A stretch of DNA of 64,000 nucleotides. It comes from Mansonella perstans (lineage: Eukaryota; Nematoda; Chromadorea; Rhabditida; Onchocercidae). Of the stretch, positions 50,901 through 62,844 are shown in pieces (within the stretch, counting starts at the first letter, position 1; every line of letters begins with the position of its first letter). The translations under genes and the position numbers were made by a program. The notes under the pieces are model-generated. The model did not search any database. It saw only the letters and a program-made list of their open reading frames with translations, and was not told the origin of the DNA. The stretch spans positions 1-64,000 of the forward strand of contig JBAMDO010000090.1 of the NCBI GenBank assembly GCA_037074765.1. Direction: 5' to 3'.

Positions 50901-51631
50901 TCCGAGACACTTGCAACACCTGCAAGAATAATTAAAAGAATGATTTAATGCAGAAAAAGCAGAATATTGCATAAAGAAAACAGATTTTCTATAAAAAAAA
51001 ATTTATGAAACTGAAATGTCAGTAGGCATAAAAATTAAAAGTCGCGCCTGGAACGGATGTACGGTGCCAAATGCAAGCACCCCGGTATAAAGGTACCGCA
51101 GAATAACCCTGAAAGCTTGTCCGGCATTGGTAGTAGTACCGAGGTGAAGCTCAATTGTTGGTATATTCTGTAATACACCATTGTTCCTGTCGATTGAATA
51201 AACACCATTGAGGATCAGTTCACGAATGTGTAACGAAAAGAATGCTAGTAGGAATTTGTTTGCTAATACTTGCTCTTCTGAAAATTAAACTTTACACTCT
51301 TATCTTTCACTTTTCAATATTAAATTTTTCTCATTTCCTCATATTACTTTCTTTTGAACGTCAATTAAGTTTAATTTACAATGTCAATTCCCGCTTTTTC
51401 ATTTTTTGGAGTCTAAAATTTTCAAAATTTCACTGTAACTCACGCATAATATTAATGAAATAAAATACCATTTGAAAGAATACCATTTCTATGTTCATTG
51501 GCCGAATCAACCGTTACGATACGTATGCAGATATCATTGAAAAAGGGTGGTTGCATAAATGCAGTGATAGCCTGCTGAAGCTGGGCCTCTTTCTTTCTAT
51601 CCGGACCATTGCCATCCGGACTGTCGCACAT
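44971..51631 (-). CDS. BTB domain plus C2H2 zinc-finger protein (584 aa)
   Basis: Fifteen exons close in frame: 51631-51484, 51244-51063, 50919-50790, 50520-50397, 50341-50274, 50166-50086, 49955-49719, 49548-49362, 48972-48829, 48735-48607, 48312-48275, 47949-47887, 47428-47395, 45353-45254 and 45060-44971. A BTB/POZ fold spans about residues 28-125 (FFNDICIRIV, HIRELILNGVYS, FRVILRYLYTG). A Ser/Lys-rich linker and four fingers follow: C262-H283, C290-H313 (CX4C type, CDEKGCPF), C328-H348 and C380-H401, the last split by an intron. The C-terminal half is acidic and charged, ending in an acidic exon. This is the classic layout of BTB-ZF transcriptional regulators: BTB dimerises or binds corepressors or cullin, and the fingers bind DNA. 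I cannot name the ortholog. ATG lies 22 bases inside an exon that begins after CTGTTTTAG, probably trans-spliced. The two smallest 3' exons have weak acceptors. Confidence 0.85.
46110..46685 (-). repeat. Lys-rich repeat, copy 2 (inside an intron)
   Basis: Inverted copy of 38690-39260, sitting in the intron between exons 13 and 14 of the BTB zinc-finger gene and on the same strand as that gene. Confidence 0.8.
46381..46665 (-). pseudogene. Intronic Lys-rich ORF of 94 aa within the repeat
   Basis: The frame reads MQKKEKEPKRMSGSSV, then a K/R-rich stretch including SKRRKEDFLPRL and SCSVQGTT. The strongly basic composition suggests a nuclear or nucleic-acid-binding origin, but no family is recognised. 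The sister copy at 38.7 kb is broken. All base differences I counted over 60 shared codons are transitions that change the amino acid, so there is no sign of selection for the protein. It is most likely a duplicated fragment of a gene or element. Confidence 0.45.
48461..48515. repeat. 21-bp direct repeat in a BTB gene intron
   Basis: AAATTCTTTTGTAGAAAGGC occurs at 48461 and again at 48495, 34 bases apart, within the intron between exons 10 and 11 of the BTB zinc-finger gene. Confidence 0.85.
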
Positions 51632-54600
51632 ATTTGAGTAGGATTGCTCACGTCTAAAACAGTTTTCGTAATTTTTGCAATTTGTACGTAAATTCAGCGC
51701 ATGTCAGAAAACTGACCATTATTTGAAATCAAAATATCATGCGCTTAAACTTTAATCCATAAAAACAGCAATTATCTCTAGGAGCTATTTTCTCCATAAA
51801 AAGTAACTTTTAACAACTTAGCATTCTGTCGATAAATGCGCTTATCTATCAGAAAGTTAGTTTTGGTGCTCTTCCCATACAATAATATATTGAACACTGT
51901 TTACTTTAGAAAATAATACTGATACTAAAACTGATAAGGACTAACCACCCAATATTTTGAAATGCCAATATCTCCTCCAGAAATGTTCATCATTGCTTCA
52001 TTACATTAGAAACAACAATGAGCAAAAGGCCAAAGTGATGATCTTAGGGAAACATCAAATTACTTTCTTTTTTGATGCTAACTTAGCAATTCTCGAAATG
52101 TCAATAATTTTTGCAAATTTTAAAGAAAGAAATCCATTTCCAAGAAAAAAGACCCTCAAAAGTGTTTAAACAAGGCGAAATTTGTTTTTCAATTAATTTC
52201 TAACATCAACAGGAGCAATATCATGCAGTAAAACGAGCAGGTTTTCGCGACAAAAAATGAGCTTACTATTTTCCTAGAGGATGTTTACCTTTCCACCAAC
52301 AGCAAAATAATTTACTTAAAAGAGGAAAAACAAGAAAAATAGGTACTCAAGACAATTGTGCATGTAGATGTCTGTCACATATGTATGTGTATGTGTGTTT
52401 GTATGTGCGCAATTATTTGGGTAGTCGAAAATGCCATAAATAAACTGTTTAAAAAAACATTTTTTCTTGTCGTCGAATTTTAATTTAGCAATTGAAACGT
52501 TGTGCCGAAATTCTTTTTTTCATGAGCGAGTGGAAATAACCATAATAATAATTTGACTCGATATTTTATCATTACAGTGAAATAGTAATAATGGACATTA
52601 GTTAAATGTTGTAAATGGTGGATAACTTTTTGTAATTAAACATTTCAAATTAATATTAGAGTAGATTTCATGGTTAAACCACAACTTACAAAAACTGCAT
52701 TCTATCAAAAGTTGAGACCTCAACTATCTGGTTTTAATTTTGTAGCTAGTACGGCGATTTCAACTCCGATATTTATTATCGATAATTGAGTCGTATGTAT
52801 TAAAGCTACAAATACAATAATTACTGTTAAATTACCAAAGGAAATTAGAAATGAATTCTGTTTATCATTGATTATGTTGCAGTTAGTAATAACAACTACA
52901 ATTATTAACAATTATAAATAAAATATCACTTTAGTATAAAATGATTTGCGAACGACAGAGCTTAGCATTGTGACACTGCAAACAGTAGCTATAAAACTTG
53001 CTCAGGTTGTTTCAATCTTTTAATGATCAAGAAATGTCGAATTAATCTTACATCTGACGATCTGAAGATAACTGACTATTTCAAGTTTCAAAAATTGACA
53101 TATCAAAAATTGGATTTGAAATTAATTTTTTACAATACATTTCAGGAGATTAGATATGACACTATATATTGTTTTTCCTTGATTAGGATTTTATTACAGC
53201 AGCACAATTATCTTTTCCTCTATTTATAAACTTTTAAAATGCTCAATGATTAAGCTAGAAAGAAATTTACATTGGCATATCGAAATAAGTTTTATGCAAG
53301 TCTATCAGATATTTTCTGCATTTTGAAAAATTCTTGATTTAAAAGTTTTGCAAAGCGTGACAATGAATTCAGTAACACAATTTTAAAAAAATAAATGCCA
53401 GGACGTTTGTTAATAAAATTTTCTTGCTCCAACTTACCTTAATTTCTCTCTTGATTTGCATCGAAGTCATTTTTTTCCATTTCATTTTCCGCATTATTTT
53501 TAGCAAGTTTTGTCACAGAGAAAGTGCAAGTTGCAATTTAAAATAAAACATTTTCAAAAGAGACTGAACAAGTAAGACATTGGCAGATAAGTATTGGAAC
53601 TGGAACTTGTTGCTTAATTCAAGATTAATTCCACAAATTAATTGTTATGGAACAAAAACAAATATATTTATTACTTTTGATTGTTTTACAAAGTACCTTG
53701 CTTCAGTTTCATGTAAAAAAAGTAGAGCAAGTACGGCAAAGACGTGTCAACCACGGCATTTTGAAATCCACAAATATTTATAAGTTTTAAGAGATTTTAT
53801 TCATTTGACTCTAAAGAAAGATTAATGCAGAAAATTGCGAAACGAAAAAGTTACGAGATCCATGTATACCATTGAATTCTTACTACACTGCAATGAAGTT
53901 CTTACTCATTAGCCAATGTATTAGCAAGTAATTACAAATAAAATCATTTTCATCTAAAAAGTAAGGAACTAAATGATTAAAGAGCAAGTTTTCATATTCC
54001 TCATTATTATTTGGTCAAAAAATGTTCTACAAACAAATATTCTATAATACAGTATAATTCAAAAATGATTTGATGAAATAATCCGGCGGTTAGTTTTTGT
54101 AATTTTAAAAAAAGGAAGCTTCCATTCGCATGCCTATTCTATTCTCAATCCCTCGCCAAAGTGAAATTTTGAATTTGCTTTTACAGTGTCACTTTCATTT
54201 TATACTAAAATTTAAGCCATAACCCAACGGTTCGTTTCTCTGCTATTTTTCAACAACTTTCATTTGCATATTCTTCGGACTTGCAATTAAATGCTTAATT
54301 CTGAATGTTTCAGACAAAGACAAAGTTCCAGTTAGACAAATAATCAAACAATCATTTTCTTTTGGATTTATTCACAAGACTTGTTATATTGCTTTAAAAA
54401 TTTAATTGCTTTCTTTAAACAGAATCTGCATGCATGAAATTGACAGTCTGAAGTATTGTTAGAGAAACTTCAAAAGCTACAAACAGTTTGAATAAATGAA
54501 GATCTACAACAACCAATTAGAATCTTAAATTGTGCTAAAGGTGATATTTAAAATAAGTTTTTTCATGTTTCCAGGCAAGATTAAAAATTAGAATCGATTC

Positions 54601-57600
54601 TTCGAATTGTCAATGTAATGTGACGCAAGGGCCACTATAATGTGATGACTTTTTGCAAACAGATCACTTCATTCTCATTGTTAGCTTTTGCAGCTTTTAA
54701 TTCTCTGCAAAAGGCAAGAAAGACAGGAAGAATTTCGGAAAATGAGCAAAAAAAATTTCTGAAAAAATTAAAAAATTTTTCCAAGAAAAAAAGAAATTTC
54801 CCCACATTTCTTCTCCAGACATTAATTGGAGAAATTTTAGAAGGAATATATACTGCAATGGCAAAATTTAGCAACATGCAGCACTTCCCCGTCGTTTAGT
54901 GCAAATGACAGCATCGTTGCAAAGCAGGTACCGTACTCTGAAGCACTTATCATTTGACAAGAGTAGCAAAATGAAACATTTCCAGTGTTGCCAAATGTTC
55001 ATTGCATGTCCTGTCTGCCAAGCGGAGAATTCAGGCTGATTGCTGCAGAAAAATGTATCGAACGATATTTTCATATCCCAAAATGGTGAACGTATAAAGG
55101 ATAATACTCTGTTAGGAGCCCAAATACAATGAATCATTGCGAGGATTGGAACATTTAGGTATCATCTTGATGAAACAGAAGAAAAAATTTCCCTTTCATG
55201 ATCGGATAAAAAATGCCAAAAACAATGAATATGCGCCCCTTGACCTTTTCGGAATTTTTTTCGTTCAACAAACGTAAGCAGGAAAAAAATAAAACCAACT
55301 GCAAACAATTCTTCCTTTAATTTTGAAGGAATGTTTGCGTAAATTAAATAAGAGACCTCTTAATCTCGTACCTCAAATTAATTATCGATACATAAGACGA
55401 TCAGTGGGAAAATCACCCCACTAAATATGAGAAAGATTACTGAACAATAGAGATCAACCAAAAAACAGTGCTGGATAACAGTATAAAAAGTGATAATGGT
55501 CGCAGTGCCGGGATGTGTCTGCTGATGAAAAGACTGCTTAATGAAGCAGGAGTGAACCGCGTAGAAAATCAAAGCGGTACTTTTCTGGAGTGGGAGAGTG
55601 GCGGTAGTGGCCCATAAGCTTGGAAGCCATTAATTCCTTCGCCGCTTTTTCCCCTTTTGCCTACAACAAAGTACACATTGTGAACGCCTTATTGTTATAT
55701 CAAAATCTACGGTAACCTGTATGTAATGCGAAGGTTTTTTCCAATCAGAAGCTGAAAAAAAAAACCCAAAAATTATTCCTTTTATCTTGCATTCAGCTAT
55801 TTCATACCTTTCTCAATGCAGAGCAAAAGATCTCTTCATACTCCGTTTTATGGTCCCTTCCTTGCAAATCCAAATATGGTAGGAATAGAATTCCTGAATA
55901 TAAAATTTTACATTTGACTATCTTCATTTATTTCATCGGAAAAGGTTATAAAAATTTGGCAAAAAAATTTGGAGCTCATATTTTCCAGGGTATCATTTCC
56001 CGAAATTTTTCCATTCCTAGCAACAGAAAGATGCGTGCAATTTTATTGCAAGTATTTTTCATGAAAGAATTAATCTCATTTTTCAGTACTTTTACTAAGT
56101 GAAAAATTAGTAGCAACAGACATTGATCCTCAGATAAAAATAGCTGTCCTTTGGTATGTCACGTTCATTTTCCATCTTTTAAAGCAAAGGACTACTTTTA
56201 TACTTTCGAAAACGATTTTGACAGAATTGGACGGAAGAAGGTTGTTAGCTGTGAAGTTAGCAGTCGTATGATACTTGAAATTTTCAGATACTTCAAATAT
56301 CCGTAATTTCATTATTTTTTCCAGCAATACATCCTGTCGATTTTTCATTATTGTCCTTGCACTCAGTGCACTGACTTAAAAACACTAACAAACATGGAAC
56401 ATTAGTCAATATTTTTATACATTTTAAAATCAGCGAAGGTCTTTCCAATTTATTACAGTGCATAAGTGTTCCCAATGGCATGGCAAACAAATCAAGTCTA
56501 TTATAATCATGTCGGGACTGGTTTAAAGTGGTACTATAGAAATGTAATTGAAATGCCATTTGTCGCACCTTTTTCCTTTTCTTTAATTCGAAAAAGAAAA
56601 GTAAAAGTCATTTAAAGAAAACATCTTGAAGCACTTTGATACGCTTCCTTTTATCACGCAAATTGTTTCATTCTAGAGCATAACTGTATTTTTTAGAAAC
56701 AGAAAAAAATGTAAGTTATTGAAAGAAGTAAAGGCTCAAATAATAAGCCAAGCTTTGAATAGACTATTTTTCCATTTTTTTTTTTTTTTTTAGAGAAAGA
56801 ATCATTTCAAACCATGGGATTTATGAGAAATCGTGAACCCGTGATCCATGACTTCTTGAAATGTAAGATTTGAGAACTGTTAAGAAAATGATTCTATCTG
56901 TCATCAACTAGAATTGCTCATCTGTAAACATTTAACATGAATATAATTAACATAATTTCAGCACAGACGGAGCCAAATTTTACCTAAAGAAAATAATCTG
57001 AAAAAGGAAAAACAACCTAACAATTTATTATCCACTAATTGAATAAGCAGTAATTTTAATTCATCCAGTTGAATGTAATAAAATTTAAATAATAAAACAA
57101 ATGCATAAATTGCTGACAAAGACATTGAATAAAAGTCAACAAAATACTAGCAAATATAACATGCTTGATTCTTTGAAGCATAAAATGACAACAGCGCATT
57201 GAGGGAGTATTCGAATAAAAGATGAGATTTAGATTTCTTAAAGGAAATGAATTGTTAATGCTTTTATGGTGATATGAAACGGATAGTCTAGCAGACAGTT
57301 AAATAATGATTTGATTAAATCAATGAAAAAAAAAGACATCTGCAATTTGGCAAGGAAAAAAGTGTACCGTTTAAGGAATGGAATTTATGCATGATTTTAA
57401 ATGCTAAATGCATTTTTGATGATTGGTGTGATGAATTCTGCGATGATCACAGTCTGTTATCAAAATGCTATATGAATTCTTTCAAACATTTCCTCAATTT
57501 CATTATCGCCTGACCCTCCTACTGATGTCTCATACCGGAAATGATTGTTTTTCGTGTTAAATCGGTGATTTTATTTTTGTGAATAATTAAGCAATAGCAT

Positions 57601-58596
57601 CGATTAGCTTTAATGAATTTCAATTCTGCGTCGGAAAGAAATACATTTTGATGCAAAAACATGCAATTATTTCACACTGCTTCTAGTGGAACAGATGAAT
57701 ATTCGGCACAGTTTGATTATACTGTTTAAAATTATAAAAAAATTTGCATCCCAAATGCTTCCGCATTTCTTTTCCAATTTTTCATTTACAACGAAATCAA
57801 AGAGCTTTATTTGCAAAAAAATCTAGACTGTTTGACAATTGCTAGGAAATCTTGGTAGAGATTCCGTTTTTACCAGATCATTTTAAAAGCCTATCATGTT
57901 TCAAGAGAATTATTACAATATTTATGTCTGACATAAGATTTTCAGTATGACGATACATATTGTCCCACAAAACTTTATATTTCATTAAAATTATAATCTC
58001 GAAATAAATTTTAGTTATGATTCCATGAAAACCTTTTGCTGTTCGGTTCAGATTTCTGTCATGTGCAAGTTATTTTGCTCACTTCTTGTTATTTTCCACA
58101 GTTTACAAAACACACTTCTTCATAAATCTGTTTTTTAAAAAGATTTTTGGAATTCACGCGATTTTGTGGAATTCCGACATATATCGAGCAATATAAATCT
58201 GGCTTATTTACTGTTTAGGTATAAAAAATAAGTTCAAATGCGAGTTAATTTATGAATCAAATAAATGACAGATTCTAATAATGCCATCTAGTGTCTCACA
58301 AAAACTGTTGACAACGATACTTGGTAAAGAGCGTTGACAGTGTTTTCTTTATGTAGCAAATACTGCAAGTATCAGTAATCTGTTGTATTATGCTATTGAA
58401 ATATGAAATGATTGAAATTTATTGTACAAAATATTTCCCACTCATAATGCGCTGTTAAATATTCTTGCATATGGCAACTCTTGATAATAAAATTTAAAAC
58501 TTTCCAAGTATTTACCTGTCTGGCAAAAAGAATTCGCCCAAGTTTATCTGCACCACAAGAACTGATATGTCAATTTGACTGGTTAAAAGAATAATT

Positions 58597-58636
58597 TTTT
58601 TATAAAATGAGAAGCTTCCTTCTCATTTTATAAAAA
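58597..58636. repeat. Perfect 18-bp stem hairpin
   Basis: The arm at 58597-58614 (core TATAAAATGAGAAG) is the exact reverse complement of 58619-58636, with a 4-base CTTC loop. It has the shape of a structured RNA or foldback remnant. No T-run or neighbouring gene suggests a terminator role. Confidence 0.85.
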
Positions 58637-59685
58637 TTAATACTTCCATTTCAAAAGTAAAGAGCACTTAAAATTGCCGTAAAAAGAGTATATACAGAAT
58701 TTTTTCCGTTAGTTGCCGATCAATAAAAAATAGAATGCAAATTCTTCAAAAGTTCATTTCAATAATAGATTTGTTTGAATTCAAAAACAACAAGATCATT
58801 TTCAGTTAAAGAACAAGGATACTAATGTTATATATAAATTTGTTGTTTCGTATCCTTAATACATATATACATATTTATATATATATATAGATCAGATCAG
58901 AAAGGAGAAGTAATTTCGAGCTTTAAGAAGTTAAACTTAGTTAGCCATTGTTCTTTTCTCCTGAAATTTAAAGAAAAAGTACATGCATGTGTAAGCTATA
59001 TGAGTAATACTGTTACATTACATTTTCAGTATTTCCTTCTTTCATTTACGGATTCATTCAAATCTAAATTTTATGCTGACCGACATTTTACAACTTGAAA
59101 CGATTCACTAGACCTTCAAAGATGTAAATATTTTGCATGAAAAAAACATTATATATGAGAACTGAGGTAAGCTATAAAAAAGGGAAATATTGCGCTTTAA
59201 AAGATGTAAATTTTGAAGTTTTAAAATCTACAAAATTCGAATATATGATGTGCAAAACGCAGCACAGCATATAGAAAGGAAAATGATAAATAAATTATTT
59301 GAAACACTTGTTGTTATTCAATCTCCAATTTCAGGCAAAACAATATAAATCTTTGCTTTACCTGCAAAGATTACCCATAAATTTGTCAGCAAAATATGAC
59401 ACGATTTTTAACGACTTAAGGAAAAGTCGTGGAAAAATGTGCAAATGGAGTTTCAATTTTGCTGTGAAATTTTTCTCTTTTTTCACTTTGAATTGCATGC
59501 GATTTTTCCACAAAATAGGATTTAATGTAACAACAGTTAATGTCTCAGCCAGCTGCTCGCACAACCAAATAATTTTCTCAAACGCAATTTTTATTATTTC
59601 ACATATTCCCAATATGACTCACTCAGTTTGCGCAATTTCGAAAGACTATTGAAACATCTTTTGACAACATAAAAAGCATATATGA

Positions 59686-59791
59686 TTAACTGATTTGGCA
59701 TCAAAACGGAAAATTCTTCTGATGCATTTATATTTTAAATTTTTTTTTATTTTTTATGTTTTAAATTTTTAAGTGATGCCAAATCAGTTAA
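59686..59791. repeat. Small element with perfect 18-bp inverted ends
   Basis: TTAACTGATTTGGCATCA at 59686-59703 is the exact reverse complement of 59774-59791. The 70 bases between are almost pure A/T. This may be a miniature inverted-repeat element; no clear target-site duplication is seen. Confidence 0.75.
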
Positions 59792-60164
59792 ACCTTTATA
59801 TTTTAAAATCGTCGTGAATGCTTACTCAGGGCTTCTTCAATTCACCGGTCACTTTAATTTATCTGTTAATGTTTTATTATTTTGTCATTATTATTAAATT
59901 ATTAATAATCAATATTAATATTATTATTGCTTTACCATTAAAATTATTATAAAATTGCTGCCACTATTGTTACCATACTCCCCGGTCTTCTGATAACTAG
60001 AGGTAATGTTTTCTATTTCTAGAATCCCCTTAAAAGTCTGAGGGTGGTTATTCCTTTACGTTATGGCAGTGAATTAATTGATTCATACTTATATTCATTC
60101 TCTGGATCTCCAGAATATTGAGCAAGAAATTAAGTTCGAAAAACACTCGTACCATTCTTCGATT

Positions 60165-60300
60165 CGACAAGTGCATGTATCATTCAACTGTCTGATAAGT
60201 GCATGAATCATTCTGGAATCTGTAAGTATATGCATCATTCTGAAGTTTGATAAGTGCATGCATCATTGTGTGATTTGATTAATGTACGCATTATTTTGCT
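60165..60300. repeat. Degenerate tandem repeat of about 28 bp
   Basis: Four to five diverged units contain a TGATAAGTGCATGAATCATT-like core. They lie just upstream of the retroelement relic and may be part of its leader or LTR. Confidence 0.65.
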
Positions 60301-60352
60301 TTTCGGTGAGTGCAGAATGTCGGAAAATTTCCCAATCACAATGCAATTTTCT

Positions 60353-60560
60353 AGTATCATGTGTTTCAAATTAAAATGCTTATGAAACAAATAATTTGAT
60401 AAATTCTTTGTCCAAAATCATAGACCATCGGCATAATGTAAGGAACTCTCGCTTATAATCAAGTCAAAAGCTAAAACAGTTATGCTCTGCTTAATTTCCA
60501 AAGGTTATGTGAAAATATTGCAAGCCAAACCTACTTAATTCCGTTATAAAGGGTAGCATC
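60353..60560 (+). repeat. LTR- or leader-like segment of the retroelement relic
   Basis: Shares ordered blocks with 1855-2130, including TGTTTCAAATTAAAA, TGTAAGGAACT and TATGTGAAAATATTG. It ends about 0.4 kb before the gag-like frame at 60971, as expected for a 5' LTR plus leader. A matching 3' copy was not found in the window. Confidence 0.45.
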
Positions 60561-60789
60561 TACCCAAAAACTGTATCCTTCGTAATTAATTCTTTTACAT
60601 CATCTTTCAACAGCAATGAAGTTTTATCAAACCAAATCGGAGTCGAAGTTGAAACGGGCATCATCAATAAAGTCCTCCCATCGAAAGTGAGTAAGCCACA
60701 AAACATACAGTTCAACTGCAAGATTTCGTCTGTAGGAGAAATAAATTTTTTGATGTCACGAGCAGAAATGTATATCACCATACTTAAAA

Positions 60790-61880
60790 GTGCGCAATCA
60801 GCAGAAGTTGGAAGATTTGCTCAACGAAATTAAGACAATGGATCTAACGCCTCCTAACCAAAAGTTGATGGAAAAAAGCAGCAGCAATTCGAAATTGAGA
60901 GGAGGATTGTAGAAATAAAAATAAGGCGCCTCAAACTCTACATTGGTACATTCTAATCAACCAACGAAAATTGGGTGGAGCATACTCAGAAACAAACGAA
61001 TGCGCAAAAAAACACGGAAGAAAATACGCGGAGATGGTTGATGATGACAGAAACCTTTTAAATTTGATAAATGATGGTCAAGAAGCTATTATAACTCTAG
61101 ATATATGTAAGGATAAGTCCGAGTTAGAGTTACAGCGCCTAAACCAAAGTAATAAAAGTACCGAAGTAATTCAAATTCAAAAAATTCAACAAAAGAAGTC
61201 ATCCGAAACATGACACCAAACAGTAAATTTATCACAATTACTGCTACCAATATTCAGTAGTGACCCGAAATTATGGAAAGAATTCTGGAGCATCTTTGAC
61301 GCCGCAGTGCATCTTCAAAGAACACCCAGTATTCAAAAAATGAATTACCTAATCTCTTGCCTTGAAGGAAACGCTCTACAAGCTGTCAGAGACTATGATA
61401 TTGCTCCAGAAAACTACGACGTAATAGGAAGAATTTTGGTGAAGAAATTTGGAAGTTTTTTTATTATAGAAAATCGCTCTACAACAAGTTATACTCCATC
61501 AAAAGACATGATCGAGAGTGAAAAAAACCGTCAAAACTATGGAAAGGATACTTTGACAACTCGAAACAATGGTTGAGTGTTTGGAACATTCTAGCATTGA
61601 AAGTTTATTGAAAGTAAATTTCCAGTTTGAATATCGGATAAAGTTTACCAAGTAAAAAAGTGAGCAAGAATTATGGTCGGTCACCAAACTTTGAAGATTC
61701 TTGGAACGATTGGGTCCAAAAACATGAAGAAGTACAGGGAAGTCCAGTCTCTAGTAAGCATATCAACGAAGATCAACCGAATGGAAGTCGAGTTACAACC
61801 AACGCAGTATTAGAAAAAGACGACAGCACTTTTGGCAGCAATCAAGCAGCCCAGGCCCACGAGCCGTCAACTTTGTTATA
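60790..61880 (+). mobile_element. Decayed BEL/Pao retrotransposon, gag region
   Basis: Open stretches at 60971-61210 and 61214-61500 share one frame, interrupted by a TGA at 61211-61213. The second part carries the conserved gag-like (DUF1759) features DPKLWKEFW, FDAAVH, MNYLISCLEGNALQAV and YDIAPENYDVI, typical of nematode BEL/Pao elements. After about 61500 the similarity continues in another frame (KTVKTMERI) with a further TGA, so the copy is frameshifted and dead. No protease, reverse transcriptase or integrase follows before 62 kb, so only the 5' part is present. Confidence 0.8.
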
Positions 61881-62297
61881 AAGCAAATTGGATTTAGAAA
61901 AAACCTCAGTAATGTTCGTAAGATTCAACTGATAGTACAACAAATCGTTAAAAAGCACCGCAGAATTAAATATCAATTCTATGAAAGTAAAAAAAAAATT
62001 TTAAGATAACTTAATTGAATTTATTCCAAGCTGGAGCTCTTGGGAAATAGGCAATAAGAATTTTTCTTCCACTGTTACTAACTGAATTTGAATCGTATAC
62101 TAATTGATGTTTACATTGTTTATTTAAGTAATACAGTTGGAAAAATACGGCCGTTAAGATTTAAAGAATTCCAAATTCTCACAAGTTAAAAGATCTTACT
62201 CTTTGAAAGAATCCAGATTATTTTATAACACTTTCATTTTTTATCTATTTAGTAAAAGTTATGCAATTTCTCAAATCTGACATATCATTGAATTTAC

Positions 62298-62844
62298 CTT
62301 AGCATATTGCGAAGAGAAAGTTCGTCAAACAGTGCCCATATTTTTGATTTCAGTTTTTGTCATTTTGACAAATTGTCTAAGTAACAATCATCTTCCCAGC
62401 AAACTTTGTCGCAGTTTCTTCCTGGGTAGCGGATCAGCATCCAGATCTAAGCCTTCGATAAAAACAAAGTTTCTTGGTATCCCTAAATGTTTTTCAAACA
62501 TTTTGACAGTTAAATAATTAAGAAACTATATCGGTATATTTGCCTGAACCAATGAACTTTCATAATTTTTTTGATTTCATTTCGATTGCACTACTGATAT
62601 ATTTGAATCTTCATATTTCATGCAAAACTCGATGAAAATTTTGAAGTGATAGGAAAAGAGATGTATTTTAAATTAAACTAGCAGAGAATCTTAGAAATTT
62701 AATTACATATTTTCTTCATACAATTACCGATGTTGTGTATAAGTCATTCAGCAGCACGATTCTACTTGGTTTGCATCTATACCCCAGAATTCCAATTCAT
62801 CCTCAATAAAGGACCACAAACGTCGGTCGGATAATATAACTTCC
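62298..62844 (-). pseudogene. Shaw (Kv3)-type potassium-channel pseudogene fragment
   Basis: On the minus strand, the exon 62844-62728 encodes the end of a Kv T1 domain: FIEDELEFWGID, then NQVESCC. The next codon, normally Trp, is TGA (62748-62750), and MTYTQH continues in frame to a donor. A second exon starting at 62482 continues as DTKKL, then needs one base skipped at an A-run (62460-62464, plus strand) to read EGLDLDADPLPRKKL. Further on, a TGA at 62360-62362 again stands where Shaw channels have Trp, followed by SKIWALFDE, the pre-S1 signature. The CC pair is the T1 zinc site of non-Shaker channels, and the order matches Shaw/EGL-36. No S1-S6 exons are found downstream. Two nonsense changes, a frameshift and truncation make this a pseudogene. 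Confidence 0.8.

Larger units (their letters stand above)
51654..60150. other. Gene-poor region of about 8.5 kb
   Basis: Upstream region of the BTB zinc-finger gene. AT-rich, with many short unrelated ORFs and no recognisable domain. An ATG exon-like segment on the minus strand (53438-53494) with a strong GTAAGT donor could be a 5' UTR exon, since its frame does not join the coding exons. The 55470-55660 stretch is noticeably more GC-rich than its surroundings. A TG-rich run lies at about 52379-52409. Palindromes near 58.6 and 59.7 kb are listed separately. Confidence 0.5.

Noticed and set aside
53438..53494. Coding first exon of the BTB zinc-finger gene
   Set aside because: The donor is strong, but its phase would put a stop at the start of the next exon. 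At most it is a 5' UTR exon.
54642..55137. Overlapping ORFs on both strands
   Set aside because: Low-complexity Lys/Phe-rich translation, no domain, no convincing paired splice sites.
58528..58573. Exon-like segment on the minus strand reading SCGADKLGRILFARQ
   Set aside because: Fits splice signals, but it is only about 46 bases, isolated and joins to nothing found nearby.
59299..59652. Plus-strand ORF of 117 aa
   Set aside because: Longest open frame in its area, but the composition is random (Phe/Asn/Lys), with no hydrophobic pattern or motif and an equally open frame on the other strand.
60560..60781. Minus-strand ORF next to the BEL/Pao relic
   Set aside because: It is antisense to the element, has no recognisable domain, and is most likely a chance frame in the leader region.
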